In this document: positions 42,928 through 52,193 of the stretch, in pieces | How the letters are laid out: each line of letters opens with the position of its first letter | Numbering within the stretch: position 1 is the first letter of the stretch | From: Streptomyces sp. L-9-10 | GTDB lineage: Bacteria > Actinomycetota > Actinomycetes > Streptomycetales > Streptomycetaceae | NCBI RefSeq assembly: GCF_004151105.1 | Contig: NZ_PHRF01000047.1 | Coordinates: forward strand, 6,639-69,189 | Direction: 5' to 3' | DNA length: 62,551 bases | Program-made: the position numbers and the translations under genes | The notes under the pieces: generated by a model | The model's database searches: none | Told to the model about the DNA's origin: nothing | The model's input: the letters and a program-made list of their open reading frames with translations, nothing else

Positions 42928-43917
42928 ATGAGGCTCTGTTTTGTCGTGGAGGAGCAGTACCGGTTCGACGGCATGCCGGTGGAGGTGATCCGTCAGCTCG
43001 CCGTGTGGGGGCACCGGGTGGACGTGGTGCGGCCGGGCACGTCACTGCTGCGGTTGTCCGAGGCCGTACGGGCGGGCGGACATGACGCGTGGGTACTGAA
43101 GACCGTGTCCGGGGGCCCGGGGCTGGCGTTGCTGGAAGCCGCCGCGGCGGTCGGACTGACGACGGTGAACGACGCCCGGTCCATTCGAGGCGTACGGGAC
43201 AAGGTGGTGGCGGCGGTGATCGGCCGCGGCCGGGGGCTGCCGGTTCCTGAGACATACGCCGTCGCACGCCCCGAGTTGCTGGCGGAGCTTCCCGCGGCGG
43301 CGTTTCCGCTGGTGGTCAAGCCCGCCGAGGGGAGTTCCGGGCGGGGGGTGCGGCTGGTGCGGTCGCCGGAGTCGGCGGCGGCGAGCGCCGGGCCGTCGGA
43401 GGAGGGGATGCTGATCGCCCAGCCGTACATCCCCAACTCGGGCGTCGATCTGAAGGTGTACGGCGTGGGTGGCGAACTGTTCGCGACGGAGCGGTCCTCG
43501 CCGCTCCATCCCGGCGCGCCGCGGCGGGAGCGGTCCGTGCCGCTGCCCGCGGAGGTGGCGGGGATGGTCGCCGAGGCCGGTGAGGTCTACGGGCTCGATC
43601 TGTTCGGTGTGGACGTGCTGCTGGGCCCGGACGGTCCGGTCATCGTCGATGTGAACGACTTCCCGAGCTTCCGGTGTGTGCCGGACGCGGTGGCGCGCGT
43701 CGCGAGGGCGGTCCTCGATCTGGCCCGTACGGGCGGTAGCGCCCCGGGCACGGCGGCCGTTGGCCCGCTCCCGCCGCCGGACCCGGTGTCCGGGACGGTG
43801 CTCGGCACGATGCCAGGTCCGGTCCCCGAGTCGGTCCCCGTCCCGGGACCGGTGGCACTCCTGACATCCGCCGGGGTTCCGTTCCGGATACCCGCGACGG
43901 CGGGTGAGGCCGGATGA
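42928..43917 (+). CDS. ATP-grasp ligase (RimK-like), first of a pair
   Basis: A 329-residue ATP-grasp enzyme. An N-terminal preATP-grasp domain (MRLCFVVEEQYRFDGMPVEV) is followed by the ATP-binding module: FPLVVKPAEGSSGRGVRLV (Lys and Gly-rich loop), DLKVYGVGG and the metal-binding end VDVLLGPDGPVIVDVNDFPS with Asp and Asn ligands. Such enzymes join a carboxylate to an amine or thiol via acyl-phosphate. The last ~70 residues are an unusual Pro/Gly/Val-rich low-complexity tail. ATG 42928 follows GGGGAGGG. Its stop overlaps the second ATP-grasp gene by 4 bp (ATGA), implying a joint pathway or complex. Substrates are unknown. Confidence 0.88.
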   Translation: MRLCFVVEEQYRFDGMPVEVIRQLAVWGHRVDVVRPGTSLLRLSEAVRAGGHDAWVLKTVSGGPGLALLEAAAAVGLTTVNDARSIRGVRDKVVAAVIGRGRGLPVPETYAVARPELLAELPAAAFPLVVKPAEGSSGRGVRLVRSPESAAASAGPSEEGMLIAQPYIPNSGVDLKVYGVGGELFATERSSPLHPGAPRRERSVPLPAEVAGMVAEAGEVYGLDLFGVDVLLGPDGPVIVDVNDFPSFRCVPDAVARVARAVLDLARTGGSAPGTAAVGPLPPPDPVSGTVLGTMPGPVPESVPVPGPVALLTSAGVPFRIPATAGEAG

Positions 43918-44732
43918 GGATCTGTCTGATCACATCCCGGCCCGATCACCCGCTGCTGGCGGCCACCACCGCGCTGCTGACGCCCCACCACCGGGTGGAG
44001 ACGGTCGACCCCGAGACGGAGGGCGACGGCGCCCCGGCCGCTCCGGGCCCGCTCGCCGATGTCTATCTGCTGAAGGCACACACACCGCGGTCGCTGGCCC
44101 TGGCCGGGTCGTTCGAGGAGCGCGGGGCTCCGGTGCTGAACTCGGTGGCGGCGACCACGCTCTGCCAGGACCGTACGGCGATGGCCGGCCTGGCCCGGCG
44201 CGCCGGGCTGCCGTTCGCGGCCACCCGGACCGTGGCGAGCCTGGCCGAACTCGCCGACGAGCGGGACCTGCCGTACCCCCTGGTGGTCAAGAGCAGACAC
44301 AGCCGGCGCCATGACCTCGTCACCCGGGTCGACAACGCCGCGCGACTGCGCGGACTGCGCTCCGGTTGGGCCCGGGAGCCGGTCGTGGTCCAGGAGTTCA
44401 CGGAGAACAGCGGCTGGGACCACAAGCTCTGGGCGATCGACGGCCGGGTCTTCGCCGCCCTGCGCCGCTCGGAACTGGCCGAGGGCGGGCAGGGCCCGAC
44501 GCTGCCGCTCGCACTCGGTGATCTGCCCAGCGGCTGGCAGGACTTGGTGCGCACGGTCGGTTCCGTCTTCGCGCTGGACGTGTACGGAGTCGATGTGATC
44601 GACGCGGGCGACGGCACCCCGCTGATCGTGGACATCAACGCGTTTCCCGGAATACGCGGCCAGAGCGGCGCCCCGGAAGCCCTCGCGGCCCTGGCCCTAC
44701 GGGCGGGCGGGCGTCCCCGGGGCCGCTCCTGA
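43914..44732 (+). CDS. ATP-grasp ligase (RimK-like), second of a pair
   Basis: A 272-residue ATP-grasp protein with the same fold as its neighbour: PYPLVVKSRHSRRHDLVTRV (ATP-binding Lys), VVVQEFTENSGWDHKLWAID and the metal site YGVDVIDAGDGTPLIVDINA. The loop after the Lys lacks the GSSGRG glycines of the first protein, carrying His/Arg instead, so nucleotide or substrate handling may differ. It is translationally coupled to the first ligase. The two could act in sequence, or as active and regulatory halves of a heterodimer. No carrier protein or precursor peptide is visible alongside. Confidence 0.85.
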   Translation: MRICLITSRPDHPLLAATTALLTPHHRVETVDPETEGDGAPAAPGPLADVYLLKAHTPRSLALAGSFEERGAPVLNSVAATTLCQDRTAMAGLARRAGLPFAATRTVASLAELADERDLPYPLVVKSRHSRRHDLVTRVDNAARLRGLRSGWAREPVVVQEFTENSGWDHKLWAIDGRVFAALRRSELAEGGQGPTLPLALGDLPSGWQDLVRTVGSVFALDVYGVDVIDAGDGTPLIVDINAFPGIRGQSGAPEALAALALRAGGRPRGRS

Positions 44733-44761
44733 CGTTCCGGGCCGTCGGCGTGATCGGCGCC

Positions 44762-45385
44762 TCACCCGCTGTCCGTACCGCCTTCGGCCCGCGAGCCGGG
44801 GCGGCGGGTGCTCTCCCGTCTGCGGGCACGGTGGCTGGCCACGTTGAGGCGGTTGCCGCACACCTCCGGCATGCAGTAGCGACGGCGCCCGGCCTTGCTG
44901 GTGTCGACGAACATCCCCTCGCACACCGGCGAGGCGCAGCGGCGGAACCGGTCATGGCTCAACGTCCGCAGGGCGCCGAGCAGCCCGGTGCCCATGAGGA
45001 CGGCCAACTCGTCGGCGACGGACGTACCCGGTGAGGTCGCGACGTACCACTGCCAGCGGTCCTCGGCGTCGCGGTACAGGGACGGACCGATGCCTCCCCG
45101 CCCGACCAGCGCGCTCGCGGCCTCGACGACGTGCTCCTCGGCGCCGGCCTCCAGAATGGCGCGGACCTCCCCGCGCAGGGCGCGTACCTCGTCGAGGTCG
45201 GCGTCGTCCGGCCGCCGGCCGTCGGCCAGGGCGTCGGGGCGGACGTCGTGCTCGGCCAGGAAGAGCGCCAGCGCGGCGGGGCCGGTGAGGATCTCGCCCA
45301 GCCCCGTACGGACCACGGGTGAGGTGTTGACCAGATCGGTCGCTACGCCCGCCCCCAGCATGTAATCGGAAAAAGGAATCTTCAA
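44762..45385 (-). CDS. CGNR zinc-finger (ABATE-domain) regulator
   Basis: A 207-residue protein with an N-terminal ABATE-type domain (YMLGAGVATDLVNTSPVVR) and a C-terminal CGNR zinc finger: RRCASPVCEGMFVDTSKAGR then RYCMPEVCGNRLNVASHRARR, holding the four Cys ligands. It is a predicted stress-linked DNA-binding regulator. The start is TTG 45385 with GGAG 7 nt upstream, giving the family N terminus; the next in-frame ATG (about 45361) would remove conserved residues. It is divergent from the truncated TetR-like gene, and an AT-rich segment at 45386-45430 probably holds the promoters. Confidence 0.9.
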   Translation of the reverse strand: MKIPFSDYMLGAGVATDLVNTSPVVRTGLGEILTGPAALALFLAEHDVRPDALADGRRPDDADLDEVRALRGEVRAILEAGAEEHVVEAASALVGRGGIGPSLYRDAEDRWQWYVATSPGTSVADELAVLMGTGLLGALRTLSHDRFRRCASPVCEGMFVDTSKAGRRRYCMPEVCGNRLNVASHRARRRESTRRPGSRAEGGTDSG

Positions 45386-45506
45386 GCCTTACTCCATGCT
45401 AGGGTAACCGGATAAATCAACTATACCCATTAGCCTGCGACCGGCTCGGAGCCGGCCGTCAGGGGTCGATACGCCGGTGCCCCCGAAACCCGCTGAGGAG
45501 AACACC

Positions 45507-45980
45507 ATGGACACCGCCCCCTTCCTGGCCTACCTCGACGGACGCCACGTCCGCTGGCAGCTGACGCTCGACCAGTGCGTCGACGACGCGGGCGACGACC
45601 CACGCGCCCGGCTCCTCGCCGTCTTCGACGCACTGCGGTCGTGGGCGGCCTCGTCGCCGGGCTTCCGCAGCTGCGCACTCGTCAACGCCATGGTCGAGCT
45701 GGCCGACCCGCAGCACCCGGCCCGCTCCGTGACCGCGGCCCACAAGCGGGCGCTGCGCGCCAGGATGCTGGAGCTCGCGGAGGCGACGGGCGCGCCCGAT
45801 CCCGGCCTGCTCGTGGACCAGCTCCTGCTGGTCTACGAGGGAGCGATCGCCGGACACGCCGTGGGCAGCGTCGAGAAGGCCGAGGACAAGGCCCACCTCA
45901 CGGCCCGCCGGCTGATCGCCGCCGCCACCCCGCACCCCATGGACAGCTTCTGGGCCGGCCCTGATCCCACGTCGCGTTAG
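45507..45980 (+). CDS. TetR-family ligand-binding domain without HTH
   Basis: A 157-residue protein matching only the C-terminal part of TetR-family regulators: DDPRARLLAVFDALRSWAAS, PGFRSCALVNAMVELADP, KRALRARMLELAEATGAPDP and DQLLLVYEGAIAGH. The ~50-residue N-terminal HTH expected before LAYLDGRHVRWQ is absent, and no HTH is encoded in the 120 bp up to the neighbouring gene. ATG 45507 has a good GAGGAG site 6 nt upstream, so it looks expressed rather than simply broken. It could be a 5'-truncated regulator or a free-standing effector or dimerisation domain. Confidence 0.75.
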   Translation: MDTAPFLAYLDGRHVRWQLTLDQCVDDAGDDPRARLLAVFDALRSWAASSPGFRSCALVNAMVELADPQHPARSVTAAHKRALRARMLELAEATGAPDPGLLVDQLLLVYEGAIAGHAVGSVEKAEDKAHLTARRLIAAATPHPMDSFWAGPDPTSR

Positions 45981-46033
45981 CGGAAGCGGCGCCGCGGAGG
46001 GAACGCGCCAGGTCCGGTGACATCATCGGGCGC

Positions 46034-46537
46034 ATGACTCCGATCGAGGTCGTACAGGGTGACATCACGCGCCAGGACGTGGACGCCATCGTCGCCGCGG
46101 CGAACCAGTCGCTGATGGGCGGAGGCGGCGTGGACGGCGCGATCCACCGGGCCGCCGGGCCGCGGCTCGCCGAGGCGGGCGCCGCGATGGGGCCCTGCCG
46201 GCCGGGCGACGCCAAGGCGACCCCGGCCTTCGACCTCGACCCGCCGATCACGCATGTGATCCATACCGTCGGCCCGGTCTGGAGAGGCGGACAGCACGAC
46301 GAGGCCGAAGTCCTCGCCTCCTGCTATCGCCGCTGCCTCGAGGTCGCCGACGAACTGGGCGTCAGGACCCTCGCCATTCCGGCCATCTCCACCGGTGTGT
46401 ACGGGTTCCCGGCGGAGAAGGCGGCGCGGATCGCCGTCACCGCCGTCAGATCCTCGCCGACCGCTGTCGAGCGCGTCCGGCTCATCGCATTCGACCGGGA
46501 GACACACGATCTGCTGGCAGCCGCCCTCGCGGAGTGA
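46034..46537 (+). CDS. Macro-domain ADP-ribose hydrolase (YmdB/O-acetyl-ADP-ribose deacetylase type)
   Basis: A 167-residue macro domain. Signatures are IEVVQGDITRQDVDAIVAAA (ADP-ribose adenine site), NQSLMGGGGVDGAIHRAAG (catalytic loop with Asn, Gly-rich turn and Asp) and AIPAISTGVYGFPAEKAARI (phosphate loop). Predicted to hydrolyse O-acetyl-ADP-ribose or ADP-ribosyl groups from proteins. The gene is preceded 53 bp upstream by the TetR-like fragment and followed by the desulfurase-like gene in the same direction. Confidence 0.95.
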   Translation: MTPIEVVQGDITRQDVDAIVAAANQSLMGGGGVDGAIHRAAGPRLAEAGAAMGPCRPGDAKATPAFDLDPPITHVIHTVGPVWRGGQHDEAEVLASCYRRCLEVADELGVRTLAIPAISTGVYGFPAEKAARIAVTAVRSSPTAVERVRLIAFDRETHDLLAAALAE

Positions 46538-46629
46538 GACGCCCCCGGACCGGACCCGGCACTTCCCGTACGGCCCGGTCCACGCCAGGCTGGGGCGGCA
46601 CGAGTCACCAGCGAGAGGAGCCGACGGCA

Positions 46630-47835
46630 ATGACCTTCGACGTGGCGGCGGTACGCGCGTCCTATCCCGCGCTCAGCGACGGTACGGCGTATCTCGACGG
46701 CGCGGCCGGCACGCAGGTGCCGACGGCCGTCATCGACGCGATCACGGACACCTACCGGTCCGGGATCGGCAACGTGGGCGGCTCGTTCGCGGCCAGCGGG
46801 CGCGCGGGGGAGATCGTCGCCGCGTGCCGCCTGGCAGTCGCGGACCTGGTCGGCGGGGTCCCCGAGGGCATCGTCCTGGGCCCGAACACCACGTCGCTCA
46901 TCTACCGCTTCTCCCAGGCACTCGGCTCCACCTGGCGGCCCGGCGACGAGATCGTGGTCTCCCGGCTCGACCACGACGCGAACATCCGGCCGTGGCTCCA
47001 GGCGGCGGCCCGCGCGGGCGCGGTCGTACGGTGGGCCGAGGCCGACCCGGCGACGGGCGAACTCCCCGTGGAGCAGTACGACGCACTGCTGGGCGACCGC
47101 ACCCGCCTGGTGGCGGTGACGGCGGCCAGCAACATCCTCGGCACCCGCCCCGATGTCCCGGCCATCACCGCCAAGGCGCACGCGGTCGGCGCCCTGACGT
47201 TCGTGGACGGGGTCCACGCCACCCCGCACGGCCCCGTCGACGTCATACGGCTGGGCGCGGACTTCTACGCGACGAGCGCCTACAAGTGGTCCGGTCCGCA
47301 TATCGGCGCGGTGGCGGCGGACCCGCGGCTGCTGGAGTCCCTGAGCCCGGACAAGCTGATCTGCTCGCCCGCCGCCGTGCCGTCCAGGTTCGAGACCGGC
47401 ACGGCGCCCTTCGCGGACCTGGCCGGAGTCACGGCCGCCGTCGACCATCTGGCCGCTCTCGCCGGACCCGCTCCGGGAAACCGGCGCGAGCGGCTGCTCC
47501 GCTCGATGGCCGCCGTCGAGTCGTCCGAGGGGGAGCTGTTCGCCGTGATGCGGCGGGGGCTGGCGGACCTGCCCGGGGTCACGCTCTACGGCGAGCCCGC
47601 GCACCGGACCGCGACCGCCTACTTCCGGGTGGCGGGCCGCACGCCGGGAGAGGTCTCCGCGTGGCTGGCCGGACGCGGGGTGAACGTCTGGGACGGGCAC
47701 TGCTACGCCTGGGAACTGGCCGGCGCGCTGGGGCTGCGGGACACCGGCGGCGCGGTACGGGCCGGGCTGGTGCACTACAACGACCGCTCGGACGTGGACC
47801 GGCTGCTGGCGGCCGTCGCGGAGCTGGAGGACTGA
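46630..47835 (+). CDS. Cysteine desulfurase-like class V aminotransferase
   Basis: A 401-residue PLP enzyme. The N terminus AYLDGAAGTQVPTAVIDAI, the PLP His region DHDANIRPW, the Asp in LTFVDGVHATPHGPVD and the Schiff-base Lys219 in YATSAYKWSGPHIGA follow the SufS/CsdB-like family (a subfamily annotated as cysteine desulfurase-like). A catalytic Cys in the usual RxGxHC loop is not present; the equivalent C-terminal region reads NVWDGHCYAWELAG, which does contain a Cys. The actual substrate may not be cysteine. The ATG at 46630 follows GAGAGGAG. Confidence 0.88.
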   Translation: MTFDVAAVRASYPALSDGTAYLDGAAGTQVPTAVIDAITDTYRSGIGNVGGSFAASGRAGEIVAACRLAVADLVGGVPEGIVLGPNTTSLIYRFSQALGSTWRPGDEIVVSRLDHDANIRPWLQAAARAGAVVRWAEADPATGELPVEQYDALLGDRTRLVAVTAASNILGTRPDVPAITAKAHAVGALTFVDGVHATPHGPVDVIRLGADFYATSAYKWSGPHIGAVAADPRLLESLSPDKLICSPAAVPSRFETGTAPFADLAGVTAAVDHLAALAGPAPGNRRERLLRSMAAVESSEGELFAVMRRGLADLPGVTLYGEPAHRTATAYFRVAGRTPGEVSAWLAGRGVNVWDGHCYAWELAGALGLRDTGGAVRAGLVHYNDRSDVDRLLAAVAELED

Positions 47836-47985
47836 CGGGCGCGCGCCATCACCGCCGGGCGCCATCACCGCCCCACGCCGTCCCGCCGGGAAATCCGTTG
47901 GCCCGTGGCCGCCGGTTGCCTACGATGCGGACGACACAGCCCTCCCGGCCGTCGCCGCGGCTGTGTCGCGTACGAAGGGACGCCA

Positions 47986-48771
47986 GTGACAGGACCAGGT
48001 ACGGAAGACATCGTCGGCCTGGTGCGGCGGGTGCTCGGCGCGGACGTCGTCGGCAGCTACCTGCACGGCTCCGCCGTGCTCGGCGGCCTGCGGCCCCACA
48101 GCGACATCGATGTGCTCGCCGTCGTCCGCCGGCCCACAACACCACGGGAGCGGCGGGCACTTGTCGACGGGCTGCTGGAGATCTCCGGCCAGAAGGCCCG
48201 GCACGGCCCCGCTCGTCCCGTCGAGCTGACCGTCGTCGTCCAATCCGACGTCAACCCGTGGAGCTACCCGCCGCGCCGCGAGTTCCAGTACGGGGAGTGG
48301 CTGCGCGAGGCATACGAGCGGGGCCTGACGCCCTCGCCGGTCCCGAGCCCCGATCTCGCCCCCTTGATCACGATGGTGCTCCTCGGACAGGCCCCGCTGA
48401 CCGGCCCGCCGCCGGGCGACGTACTCGCCCCCGTCCCGCACGAGGACCTCGTCCGCGGGATCGTCGACGGCGTACCGGACCTGCTCACCGAACTCGGATC
48501 CGACACCCGCAACGTCCTTCTGACGCTCGCCCGGGTCTGGATGACCGTCGCGACCGGATCGGTCGCCTCCAAGGACGCCGCCGCCGCGTGGGCACTCGCG
48601 CGGCTCCCGGCCGAGCACCGCCCGCCGCTGGCACGCGCGCGAGCCGTCTACCTCGGAGACGAGGAGGAGCGCTGGGACGACCTGCTGCCGTACGCCGACG
48701 CGCTCGCCGCATATGTCGTGGCGGCGATCGACCAGGGCACCACAGGGCCGGATGCTCGTGACCATCGCTGA
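47986..48771 (+). CDS. AadA-like aminoglycoside nucleotidyltransferase family protein
   Basis: A 261-residue protein of the ANT(3'')/AadA type: an N-terminal nucleotidyltransferase fold with GSYLHGSAVLGGLRPHSDID (catalytic GS and DxD) and a C-terminal helical domain with DTRNVLLTLARVWMTVATG and SKDAAAAWALARLP, as in AadA. It may adenylylate streptomycin- or spectinomycin-like compounds; chromosomal Streptomyces homologues are often of unproven activity. GTG 47986 follows GAAGGGAC. An intact catalytic motif suggests function. Confidence 0.88.
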   Translation: MTGPGTEDIVGLVRRVLGADVVGSYLHGSAVLGGLRPHSDIDVLAVVRRPTTPRERRALVDGLLEISGQKARHGPARPVELTVVVQSDVNPWSYPPRREFQYGEWLREAYERGLTPSPVPSPDLAPLITMVLLGQAPLTGPPPGDVLAPVPHEDLVRGIVDGVPDLLTELGSDTRNVLLTLARVWMTVATGSVASKDAAAAWALARLPAEHRPPLARARAVYLGDEEERWDDLLPYADALAAYVVAAIDQGTTGPDARDHR

Positions 48772-48927
48772 GGAGCACGGGGGAGACCGGGAGACCCGCC
48801 GACGGGTTCCCGGGGGCGGGTCCTGGCGCGGGCGTGTCAGGCCGGGGCACGCGGCGTACGGACGTACGCTGAGCCGGCGGCCCGGCCGGACCTCGGGCGT
48901 CGCATCACGAGGACGGCACGGAGGCCG

Positions 48928-50463
48928 GTGTCCGGCGCGCGCGACGGTCCGCGGCCCTTCCCTCTCGCCCCGGAGGCGTCCTTGCGGTTCAGCTCACCCT
49001 CGCCGGGTCTGTTCAGCCGTATTCCGCTGGCCGGGCGCTATCCCGCGGCGGTGGTGCTCTCCCTGCTCGCGCTGAGCCCGTATCTGATCCTCACCACCGC
49101 CACCGCCCTGGCGGAACCGCGGATCATGGGGGACATCGGCGCCACCGCGTTCGAGCTCCAGCTCGCCAGTGGCATGTCGAACGCGGCGTACGCGTTCGGC
49201 GCGGTGCTCGCCGCGGACCTCGTCCAGCGGGTCGCGCGGCGCAGGATCTACCTCATCGCCGAGACGGTGTTCGTGCTGAGTTCGGTGCTGGCGCTCAGCG
49301 CACCGGGCGTCGGCCTGTTCACGGCCGGTGTGGTGATCCAGGGCCTGTGCACCGGGATGCTGCTGGTCGCGGCGCTGCCGCCACTGGTCACCGGGCACCC
49401 CATCGGACGGCTTCGGACGACCGCGGCCGTCGTCAGTCTCGGGCTGTTCGGCATGGTGGCCTTCGGGCCGCTGGTGGGCGGGCTCGTCGGCAGTCTGGGC
49501 GGCTGGCGGGCGCTGTTCGCGGGACTCGCCGCGCTGGCGGCGATCGGCCTGACCGTCGGCGCCCTGACGTTCGAGGGCAATGAACCACCGGCCCGCCGGG
49601 CGCGGTTCGACTGGTCCGCGATCCCCCTCGCGTTCGGCACCACCACGCTGCCGTTCTTCGGCGTCTCATGGCTGACCCGCGGCTCGTTCAGCGACCCCGA
49701 GTTCTTCGTGCCGGTCGTCTGCGGGCTGATCTGCGGAATGCTTCTGGTGGGAGGTCAGTACCGCAAGGCCCGTCCGCTGATGCCGGTACGGCCCATCAGC
49801 AACACACTGCCGGTCGTCGGGACGGTCAACGCGATGCTCGTCGGCGCGTGCTTCACCTCGCTCCTGGAACTCACCGAGGTCTATCTGACGAGGGAGGCGC
49901 ACTACGCCCCGCTGCGTGTCGGGGCACTCATCACGCCCCAGATCCTCGGCGTGTTCGTGGCCGCCGTCCTGTTCCGGCGGCTGGTGTCGACCCGCTGGAC
50001 CCCGTATCTGGCCCTGTCCGGCACGGTCAGTGTGGCCATCGGCGCCGCCGTCCTGCTGACCGTGTCCACGGCGAACGCCTCCTCGGTCGTCCCCGTCGCC
50101 GCGCTCTTCCTGGGCTTCGGGGCGGGCGCGGGGGTGACGCCGGGACTCTTCCTGGCCGGCTTCTCCGTACCGTCGGCTCAGATCGGCCCGACCTTCGCCC
50201 TGGTCGAACTGCTGCGGTCGGAAGCGGCGTTCCTCGTCGGGCCCGTGCTGCTGCACCTCGCCCTGACCACGGGCCTGGCGCACGGCTTCCACCTCGCCGT
50301 GACGATCACACTCGCGATCATCGTGATCGGCGCGCTGCTCCTGGTGGGCCTCTACGCGCTGGGCGGCGCGCGTCCCCAGCCGCCGGACCTCGAATCCTGG
50401 CTCTCCGGCCCCTCGACGGCGTACCACTCACCGGCTCTGCTCGCCGCGATCCGCAAGACCTGA
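48928..50463 (+). CDS. MFS transporter (DHA2-like, 14 TM)
   Basis: A 511-residue membrane protein with about 14 hydrophobic segments. Segments include AAVVLSLLALSPYLILTTAT, the loop after TM2 with DLVQRVARRRIY (motif A-like) and VVSLGLFGMVAFGPLVGG (motif C-like, drug:H+ antiporter). GTG 48928 has a GGAGG site; the first ~35 residues are polar. Likely an exporter of an unknown compound. It is not flanked by a regulator; the preceding gene is the AadA-like protein, possibly together forming a small resistance-type cassette (inference). Confidence 0.85.
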   Translation: MSGARDGPRPFPLAPEASLRFSSPSPGLFSRIPLAGRYPAAVVLSLLALSPYLILTTATALAEPRIMGDIGATAFELQLASGMSNAAYAFGAVLAADLVQRVARRRIYLIAETVFVLSSVLALSAPGVGLFTAGVVIQGLCTGMLLVAALPPLVTGHPIGRLRTTAAVVSLGLFGMVAFGPLVGGLVGSLGGWRALFAGLAALAAIGLTVGALTFEGNEPPARRARFDWSAIPLAFGTTTLPFFGVSWLTRGSFSDPEFFVPVVCGLICGMLLVGGQYRKARPLMPVRPISNTLPVVGTVNAMLVGACFTSLLELTEVYLTREAHYAPLRVGALITPQILGVFVAAVLFRRLVSTRWTPYLALSGTVSVAIGAAVLLTVSTANASSVVPVAALFLGFGAGAGVTPGLFLAGFSVPSAQIGPTFALVELLRSEAAFLVGPVLLHLALTTGLAHGFHLAVTITLAIIVIGALLLVGLYALGGARPQPPDLESWLSGPSTAYHSPALLAAIRKT

Positions 50464-50531
50464 GCGGCTGAGCGTCTGAGCGGGACAGCCCTCAGGGGCG
50501 CACCCGCCGGTGGTGCGCCCCGGCAACGGCG

Positions 50532-52193
50532 TCAGCCGGGCTCCGGCGCCTCCAGCAGGCCGCGGACCTCTTCCGCGGTGGTTTCCCGAAGCCCATCCGC
50601 GAGGAGCAGCCAGCGGGTGATGCCGACCGCGTCGAGGAACGGCAGATCGTGGCCGGCGATCAGGAGCGCGCCCTCGTACGACGCGAGCGCGCTCGTCAGC
50701 TGCCGCACGCCGGCCGTGTCGAGGTTGTTGGTCGGCTCGTCCAGCATCAGCAGTTGGGGGGCCGGCGCGGCGAGCATCATCGCCGCGAGTGTGGCGCGGA
50801 AGCGTTCCCCGCCCGAGAGGGTGCCCACGGGCTGCTCGGCGCGGGCACCCTTGAACAGGAATCGCGCGAGCTGGGAGCGGAGGTGGTTGTCGGTCACCCC
50901 GGGGGCCATCCGGGCCACGTTCGCCGCGACGCTCAGCTCGTCGTCCAGCACATCCAGGCGCTGGGGCAGAAACCGCAGCGGCACGAACGTCCTGGCCTCC
51001 CCTGCCAGCGGAGCCAACTCCCCGGTGAGGGTGCGCAGTACGGTGGTCTTGCCCGCGCCGTTACGCCCGACCAGCGCGATGCGCTCGGGCCCGTGCACGT
51101 GGAGGTTCCCCTCGCGCAGCCCCCCGAACCGGGGGCGCAGCCCGCGCAGGGTCAGCACGGTGCGGCCCGCGGGCACGGCCGTGTGAGGAAGGCTCACGCG
51201 GATCTCCGCGTCCTGACGGACCGCGTCCGCGGCCTCCTCCCGGCGCTCGCGCGCCTCATGGAGTCTGTCCTCGTGAAGGCCGCGCAGCTTGTCCCCCGAC
51301 TCCTGCGCGGAGCGCTTCCGTTCGCCCGCCACGATCCTCGGGGCCCGCCGCTGGGCGTCCATCTTCTTGCTGTGCCGCTGCCGCCGGGCCAGCTTCACCT
51401 GGGTCTCCTCCAGCTCGCGCTTCTGCCGGCGTACGTCCGCCTCGGCGGCCCGCAGCATCCGCCCGGCCGCTTCCTGCTCGGTGGCCAGGGCTTCCTGGTA
51501 GGCGGACCAGCCGCCTCCGTACCAGCTCACGGATCCGGCCCGCAGCTCGGCGATACGGTCCACGCGTTCGAGCACTTCGAGGTCGTGGCTGACGACGACG
51601 AGCACACCGGAGCGCCAGGAGTCGACGGCCTCGTAGAGCCTGCGGCGCGCGGACAGGTCGAGGTTGTTCGTCGGCTCGTCCAGCAGGAGGATGTCGGGAC
51701 GCTCCAGCAGTGAGGCGGCCAGCCGCAGCAGGACGGTCTCCCCGCCGGACATCTGGCCCACGGTGCGGTCCAGCCCGACGTCGCCGAGGCCGAGAGAGCC
51801 CAGTGTCGCCAGGGCCCGTTCCTCGACGTCCCAGTCGTCGCCGATCGTCTCGAAGTGTGTTTCGCGCACGTCCCCGGCCTCGATGGCGCGCAGCGCGTCC
51901 CGCCGCTCGGCGATGCCCAGGGCCTCGTCGACGCGCAGCGCCGTGTCGAGGGTGACGTTCTGGGGAAGGTACGCGAGGCTGCCGCTCGCGCTGACCGACC
52001 CCTGGGCGGGGCGGAGCCGGCCGGCCAGCAGCCGCAGCAGTGTGGACTTGCCCGCGCCATTGGTACCGACGAGACCGGTGCGGCCCCGGCCGATGGTGAG
52101 GGACAGCCCGTCGAAGAGGGGGGTGCCGTCGGGCCACTGGAAGGACAGGGCGGAGCAGGTCAGGGAGGCCGTGGGGGTGGTGGGTGTCGCCAT
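50532..52193 (-). CDS. ABC-F family ATPase (ribosome protection/translation factor)
   Basis: A 553-residue soluble twin-ABC protein without membrane segments. First ATPase: GTNGAGKSTLL, MSGGETVLLRL, ILLLDEPTNNLD. An inter-domain linker of charged helices (about 240-330, RQKRELEETQVKLARRQRHS) follows, then the second ATPase: GRNGAGKTTVL, LSGGERFRATL, LLMLDEPTNNLD. The two signature motifs and EQ2-type glutamates are intact. ABC-F proteins bind the ribosomal E site and either assist stalled translation or displace ribosome-targeting antibiotics. ATG 52193 is the start; the frame runs up to 52328 without family sequence. A possible uORF-hairpin leader lies upstream (52373-52463). Confidence 0.94.
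   Translation of the reverse strand: MATPTTPTASLTCSALSFQWPDGTPLFDGLSLTIGRGRTGLVGTNGAGKSTLLRLLAGRLRPAQGSVSASGSLAYLPQNVTLDTALRVDEALGIAERRDALRAIEAGDVRETHFETIGDDWDVEERALATLGSLGLGDVGLDRTVGQMSGGETVLLRLAASLLERPDILLLDEPTNNLDLSARRRLYEAVDSWRSGVLVVVSHDLEVLERVDRIAELRAGSVSWYGGGWSAYQEALATEQEAAGRMLRAAEADVRRQKRELEETQVKLARRQRHSKKMDAQRRAPRIVAGERKRSAQESGDKLRGLHEDRLHEARERREEAADAVRQDAEIRVSLPHTAVPAGRTVLTLRGLRPRFGGLREGNLHVHGPERIALVGRNGAGKTTVLRTLTGELAPLAGEARTFVPLRFLPQRLDVLDDELSVAANVARMAPGVTDNHLRSQLARFLFKGARAEQPVGTLSGGERFRATLAAMMLAAPAPQLLMLDEPTNNLDTAGVRQLTSALASYEGALLIAGHDLPFLDAVGITRWLLLADGLRETTAEEVRGLLEAPEPG

Noticed and set aside
45477..45506. Upstream GTG-type extension of the TetR-like protein
   Set aside because: Adds only ten residues, provides no HTH and lacks a ribosome binding site, whereas ATG 45507 has one.
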